Below, piece after piece: positions 12,444 to 15,605 of a DNA stretch of 15,605 nt. Numbering within the stretch: position 1 is the stretch's first letter; each line of letters starts with the position of its first letter. The translations under genes and the position numbers were made by a program. The stretch covers positions 1 through 15,605 of the forward strand of contig DASUWI010000104.1 of NCBI GenBank assembly GCA_036378495.1. The letters run 5' to 3'. The notes under the pieces were generated by a model. That model was not told the origin of the DNA. It ran no database searches and saw only the letters and a program-made list of their open reading frames with translations. The DNA comes from JAFALX01 sp036378495 (lineage in GTDB: Bacteria > Chloroflexota > Dormibacteria > Aeolococcales > Aeolococcaceae).

Positions 12444-12667
12444 GCGCTTGTCGCATCGCTGACGGCAACGGGTGATGCCGCGGGTCCCCTCCTCCCTCGC
12501 CACTCGGGTCGCCACAGGCGACCAGCTCGCTGGGCTCGGTCGGCGTCCCCCCGCGGCGTCACCCGTTGCCACACGTGCAACGCCCGGCGGAGTCAGCCGG
12601 GAACCCGGGCAACGAGCTGCTCGATCTCGCCGGACTGGGAACGCGCCAGAATCGGAGAACGACGCCC
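12444..12667 (+). promoter_or_regulatory. highly structured selC-selA spacer, possible regulatory leader
   Basis: The 224-nt gap contains a 21-bp inverted repeat (12464-12484 with 12550-12570, one G-U pair in RNA), enclosing a perfect hairpin GGTCGCC-ACA-GGCGACC (12507-12523), and followed by CCCGGC-GGAGTCA-GCCGGG (12583-12601). GTTGC at the end of the right arm (12565-12569) can instead pair with GCAAC at 12577-12581, which gives two competing structures. No convincing ORF is present. The selA ribosome binding site (GGAG, 12654-12657) lies 53 nt after the last hairpin. E. coli selAB mRNA has a SECIS-like leader element that mediates SelB feedback, so a similar role is conceivable. Confidence 0.55.
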
Positions 12668-13963
12668 ATGGCAGACCCCACCGCAACCGATCCCAGGCGC
12701 GCGGTTCCACCCACCGACGCAGTGCTCGCCGACCCACGGCTTGCCGAGCCCCAGCAACGGCTCGGGCGTCCGCTCGTGCGCAGCGCGGTACGCGAGGCGC
12801 AGCAGCGCGTGCGCGACGGTGAGCTCCCGCCGGACGCGGTCGTTGCCCATGTTGTGCAGCGTCTGCCGGCCCAGGCGACGTCGCTGACCCCGGTGATCAA
12901 TGCCACCGGCGTGGTGCTGCACACCAACCTGGGACGGGCACCGCTCTCCGCGGCGGCGAGTGCCGCGATCGTGGCGGCCTCCGGGTACGTCGATGTCGAG
13001 TTCGACCTCGAGACGGGAGCGCGGGCGGCCCGGGGGCGCGGAACGCTGGGTGCCCTGCGCGCGGCGCTGCTCGACGCGGGTGACGTGCTCGTCGTCAACA
13101 ACGGTGCGGCGGCGCTCCTGCTGGCGGTGACCGTGCTGGCCCAGGGTCGTACCGTGGTGTGGAGCCGCGGCGAGATGGTGGAGATCGGCGACGGCTTCCG
13201 GCTTCCAGATCTCGTCGAGTCCACCGGGGCACGCGTGCGCGAGGTCGGCACCACCAACCGCACGGTGCTCGAGGACTACCGGGGCGCGCTTGACGATGAC
13301 GCCGGCTGCATCCTCAAGGTGCATCCGTCGAACTTCCGCGTGTCCGGGTTCAGCGCGTCGGTATCGGTGCGGGCGCTCAGTGGGCTTGGTGTGCCGCTCG
13401 TGGTCGACGTGGGCTCCGGTCTGCTGCGCGCCGATCCCGGGCTGCCGGGCGAGCTCGACATCACCACTGCACTGCGCGACGGCGCCGACGTCGTCACCGC
13501 CAGCGGCGACAAGCTGCTGGGCGGGCCGCAGGCCGGGATCATGGCCGGCAGCGCCGAGCTGATCACGAGGATGCGCCGCCACCCGATGGCGCGCGCGCTC
13601 CGCGTCGACAAGCTGACGCTCGCCGCGCTGGAGGCGACGCTGGTCGGGCCGCCACCGCCGGCGCACGCCGCCCTCACCGCGGACGTCGAGTGGCTCCGCG
13701 AGCGCTGCCGCGCCCTGGCAGCCGCCATCGGTCCGGTGGCCGAGGTCGTCCCCAGCGACGGCGCTGCAGGGGGTGGCAGCGCCCCGGAGCTGCCGCTCCC
13801 CGGCTGGGCGGTGAGCCTTCCGGAACGCTTCGCGGCAGCGCTGCGGCGCCACCGGCCACCGGTCGTGGGACGGGTCGAGCGCGGTGCCTGCCTCCTGGAT
13901 CTGCGCTGCGTGCCGGCGGAGCAGGACGACGTGATCGTCCAGGCCGTGCGCGCGTGTACGTGA
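12668..13963 (+). CDS. selA: L-seryl-tRNA(Sec) selenium transferase
   Basis: A PLP-dependent enzyme that turns seryl-tRNA-Sec into selenocysteyl-tRNA-Sec using selenophosphate; it works as a large homo-oligomer in the cytoplasm. The product has 431 residues, slightly shorter than E. coli SelA (463). Motifs in order are INATGVVLHTNLGRAPLS (77-94), VNNGAAALLLAV (143-154), SRGEMVEIGDGFRLPD (166-181), EVGTTNRT (192-199), and the PLP-lysine segment SGDKLLGGPQAG with Lys282, then LRVDKLTLAALEATL. The ATG at 12668 has GGAGAA about ten bases upstream. The stop TGA overlaps the second GTG of selB. It lies between tRNA-Sec and selB, which confirms the assignment. Confidence 0.97.
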   Translation: MADPTATDPRRAVPPTDAVLADPRLAEPQQRLGRPLVRSAVREAQQRVRDGELPPDAVVAHVVQRLPAQATSLTPVINATGVVLHTNLGRAPLSAAASAAIVAASGYVDVEFDLETGARAARGRGTLGALRAALLDAGDVLVVNNGAAALLLAVTVLAQGRTVVWSRGEMVEIGDGFRLPDLVESTGARVREVGTTNRTVLEDYRGALDDDAGCILKVHPSNFRVSGFSASVSVRALSGLGVPLVVDVGSGLLRADPGLPGELDITTALRDGADVVTASGDKLLGGPQAGIMAGSAELITRMRRHPMARALRVDKLTLAALEATLVGPPPPAHAALTADVEWLRERCRALAAAIGPVAEVVPSDGAAGGGSAPELPLPGWAVSLPERFAAALRRHRPPVVGRVERGACLLDLRCVPAEQDDVIVQAVRACT

Positions 13964-15605
13964 TCGCCACCGCGGGCCACGTCGACCACGGCAAGTCGAC
14001 ACTGATCCGGGCGCTCACCGGCATGGAGCCCGACCGCTGGGCAGAGGAGCGCCGCCGGGGCATGACGATCGACCTCGGCTACGCGTGGACTCAGCTGCCC
14101 GGTGGCGCCATGGTCGCGTTCGTCGACGTCCCCGGCCATGAGCGTTTCGCCACCAACATGCTCGCCGGCATCGGCCCGGTGCCCGCGGTGCTCCTCGTCA
14201 TCGCCGCAGACTCCGGCTGGGCGGCCCAGACCGAGGACCACGTGCGTGCGCTCGACGCCCTCGGCGTCCGCGACGGTGTCGTCGCCGTGACCCGCAGCGA
14301 CCTGGCCGATCCCGCCGCCGCGGTCGCGGAGGCGGGCGAGCGCCTGGCCGCCACGTCGCTGGCCGCTGCGCCGGTGGTGGCGGTCTCGGGCGCCACCGGC
14401 GCCGGCCTCGACGATCTCCGCTCGGCACTGTCCGCGCTGGTTGCGGACCTGCCGGCCCCGGACCCCACCGCCCGCGTGCGGCTCTGGATCGATCGCTCCT
14501 TCACCATCCGCGGCAGCGGCACCGTGGTCACCGGGACGCTGCAGGCCGGCACCCTGCACGCAGGCGACACGCTCGAGCTGCGCGGCGCACGCGTCGGCAT
14601 CCGCGCGCTGCAGTCGCTCGGGACCCCGGCCACCGAGGTGAGCGGCACCGCCCGGGTTGCCGCCAACCTCCGCGGCGTGCCGGCCGAGGCCGCCGGCCGT
14701 GGCGACACCCTGCTCACACCCGGCGCCTGGCGCATGACCGATGTGGTCGACGTGCGCTCGGACGCCGCCGACCCCCCGGCGCAGCCGGTGGTGCACATCG
14801 GGTCTGCCGCCATCCCGGCACGCGCGCGGCGGCTGGCCGGCGACCCGCGGCTGCTCCGCCTGCACCTGGCGTCGCCGCTGCCCCTGCAGATCGGGGACCG
14901 GGTGCTGCTCCGCGACCCGGGGCGGCGCGCCGTCGTGGGCAGCGCAACCATCCTCGATCCCGCTCCTCCCCCGCTGGCCCGTCGCGGCGCCGCGCGGCGG
15001 CGCGTCGACGCGCTGCGCGACGACGGCGGCACGCCCAGCCTGGAGCGCGAGCTGGCGCGGCGCGATGCGGCGCCGGCAGCGCTGCTCGCCGCCATCGGCG
15101 TCCCGGTGGGCGACCCGCTGCCGCCGTCCGCGGTTCGTGCCGGATCGTGGCTGGTGCACCGGGCGGTCTGGGACCGCTGGGGGACGCGACTGCGCGAGCA
15201 GGTCGAGTCGCAGCGCGAGGGTGCGCTGCTGCGCGCAGGAGTGCCCCGAGGCGACCTGGTGCGCGAACTCGCGCTGCCCGATGCTCGCATCCTCGACGCC
15301 CTCCTCTCGGGCGCGGCTGACCTGGAGCAGGCCGACGGCCGGGTGCGCCGCCGTGGCGCCGCCGCCGGGCTCCGGCCCGACCTGGCCCGCGCGGTGGAAC
15401 GTCTGACGTCGCTGCTGCAGCGCGACCCATTCGCCGCGCCGGAGCGTGCGGCGCTGACCGAGATGGGCCTCGGGCCGCGCGAGCTCGGCGCGGTGGCCGC
15501 CAGCGGCGCGGTGCTGCGACTGCCGGGTGACGTGCTGCTCCTGCCGGATGCGCCGCAGGAGGCCACGGCGCGGCTGCGCGCCCTGCCGCAGCCGTTCTCC
15601 CTGTC
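13954..15605 (+). CDS. selB: selenocysteine-specific elongation factor SelB, 3'-truncated by the window
   Basis: A translation GTPase that carries selenocysteyl-tRNA-Sec to UGA codons next to a SECIS hairpin. About 550 residues are visible; the frame is open to the right edge. G-domain motifs are GHVDHGKST (8-16), MTIDLGY (37-43, switch I threonine), DVPGHE (58-63), TRSD (113-116, with arginine in place of the usual lysine of NKxD/TKxD) and VSGATGAG. Beta-barrel domains II and III follow (RSFTIRGSGTVVTGTL and further). The last 150 residues resemble winged-helix units of the SECIS-binding domain; the final winged helices are missing. Translation starts at GTG 13954, giving MYVIATAGH; GTG 13960 is an alternative, 6 nt later and overlapping the selA stop. 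Confidence 0.96.
   Translation, partial: MYVIATAGHVDHGKSTLIRALTGMEPDRWAEERRRGMTIDLGYAWTQLPGGAMVAFVDVPGHERFATNMLAGIGPVPAVLLVIAADSGWAAQTEDHVRALDALGVRDGVVAVTRSDLADPAAAVAEAGERLAATSLAAAPVVAVSGATGAGLDDLRSALSALVADLPAPDPTARVRLWIDRSFTIRGSGTVVTGTLQAGTLHAGDTLELRGARVGIRALQSLGTPATEVSGTARVAANLRGVPAEAAGRGDTLLTPGAWRMTDVVDVRSDAADPPAQPVVHIGSAAIPARARRLAGDPRLLRLHLASPLPLQIGDRVLLRDPGRRAVVGSATILDPAPPPLARRGAARRRVDALRDDGGTPSLERELARRDAAPAALLAAIGVPVGDPLPPSAVRAGSWLVHRAVWDRWGTRLREQVESQREGALLRAGVPRGDLVRELALPDARILDALLSGAADLEQADGRVRRRGAAAGLRPDLARAVERLTSLLQRDPFAAPERAALTEMGLGPRELGAVAASGAVLRLPGDVLLLPDAPQEATARLRALPQPFSL

Noticed and set aside
12567..12577. 11-bp match TGCCACACGTG shared with 9568-9578
   Set aside because: It is one short match between unrelated contexts, with no palindrome at the second site beyond CACGTG, so chance is the simplest explanation.
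12237..12737. Minus-strand ORFs across tRNA-Sec and the structured spacer
   Set aside because: They translate tRNA and hairpin DNA; symmetric peptide fragments arise from the inverted repeat and not from a gene.
13276..15566. Very long minus-strand ORFs opposite selA and selB
   Set aside because: They are antisense to unmistakable SelA and SelB frames and have Arg/Ala/Gly/Pro-rich composition typical of shadow frames.

Overview
The window is high-GC bacterial DNA. It looks like a chromosomal segment of an actinomycete, and a deep-branching actinobacterium such as the Thermoleophilia is plausible. The reasons are the strong G/C bias at third codon positions, the glmU-prs pair, a DUF6458 protein, a PadR/HAAS pair and several promoters that seem to give leaderless mRNAs. 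The lineage is an inference.

Layout. 1-2503 (minus): an operon of glmU, prs, a possible 25-residue ORF and the first 35 codons of a CorC/CNNM-type membrane protein; genes overlap by GTGA or ATGA. 2604-4436: an alpha/beta hydrolase (plus) facing a secreted LpqC-like lipoprotein esterase (minus). 4466-4540: tRNA-Gln(TTG). 4600-6539: a lower-GC module, with a DUF1330 gene and an SDR oxidoreductase gene on the minus strand and a divergent TetR regulator. Two matching palindromic operators lie between them. The 3' end of tRNA-Gln plus five following bases recurs exactly beyond the module (6692-6704), so the module may be a tRNA-associated insertion. 6540-6981 has no recognisable gene. 6982-10095: NIPSNAP protein, frameshifted alkyltransferase-like gene, small membrane protein, frameshifted secreted metallophosphoesterase, DUF1801 protein. 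10109-11765: HAAS-type membrane protein and PadR repressor (minus), divergent from a SnoaL-like protein. 11992-12240: small DUF6458 membrane protein followed by a strong hairpin.

12348-15605 is the most notable part: a compact selenocysteine machinery locus. It holds the selenocysteine tRNA (anticodon TCA), then about 220 nt of strongly structured non-coding DNA with a 21-bp inverted repeat, then selA and selB in a GTG-overlapping pair; selB runs off the right edge. SelA converts seryl-tRNA-Sec to selenocysteyl-tRNA-Sec, and SelB carries it to the ribosome at UGA codons marked by SECIS hairpins. No selenoprotein gene and no selD were recognised in the window. The structured selC-selA spacer is the best candidate for an undescribed regulatory RNA.

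Two genes (alkyltransferase-like, metallophosphoesterase) have clear single-site frameshifts about 1 kb apart, which may be sequencing errors or real decay.
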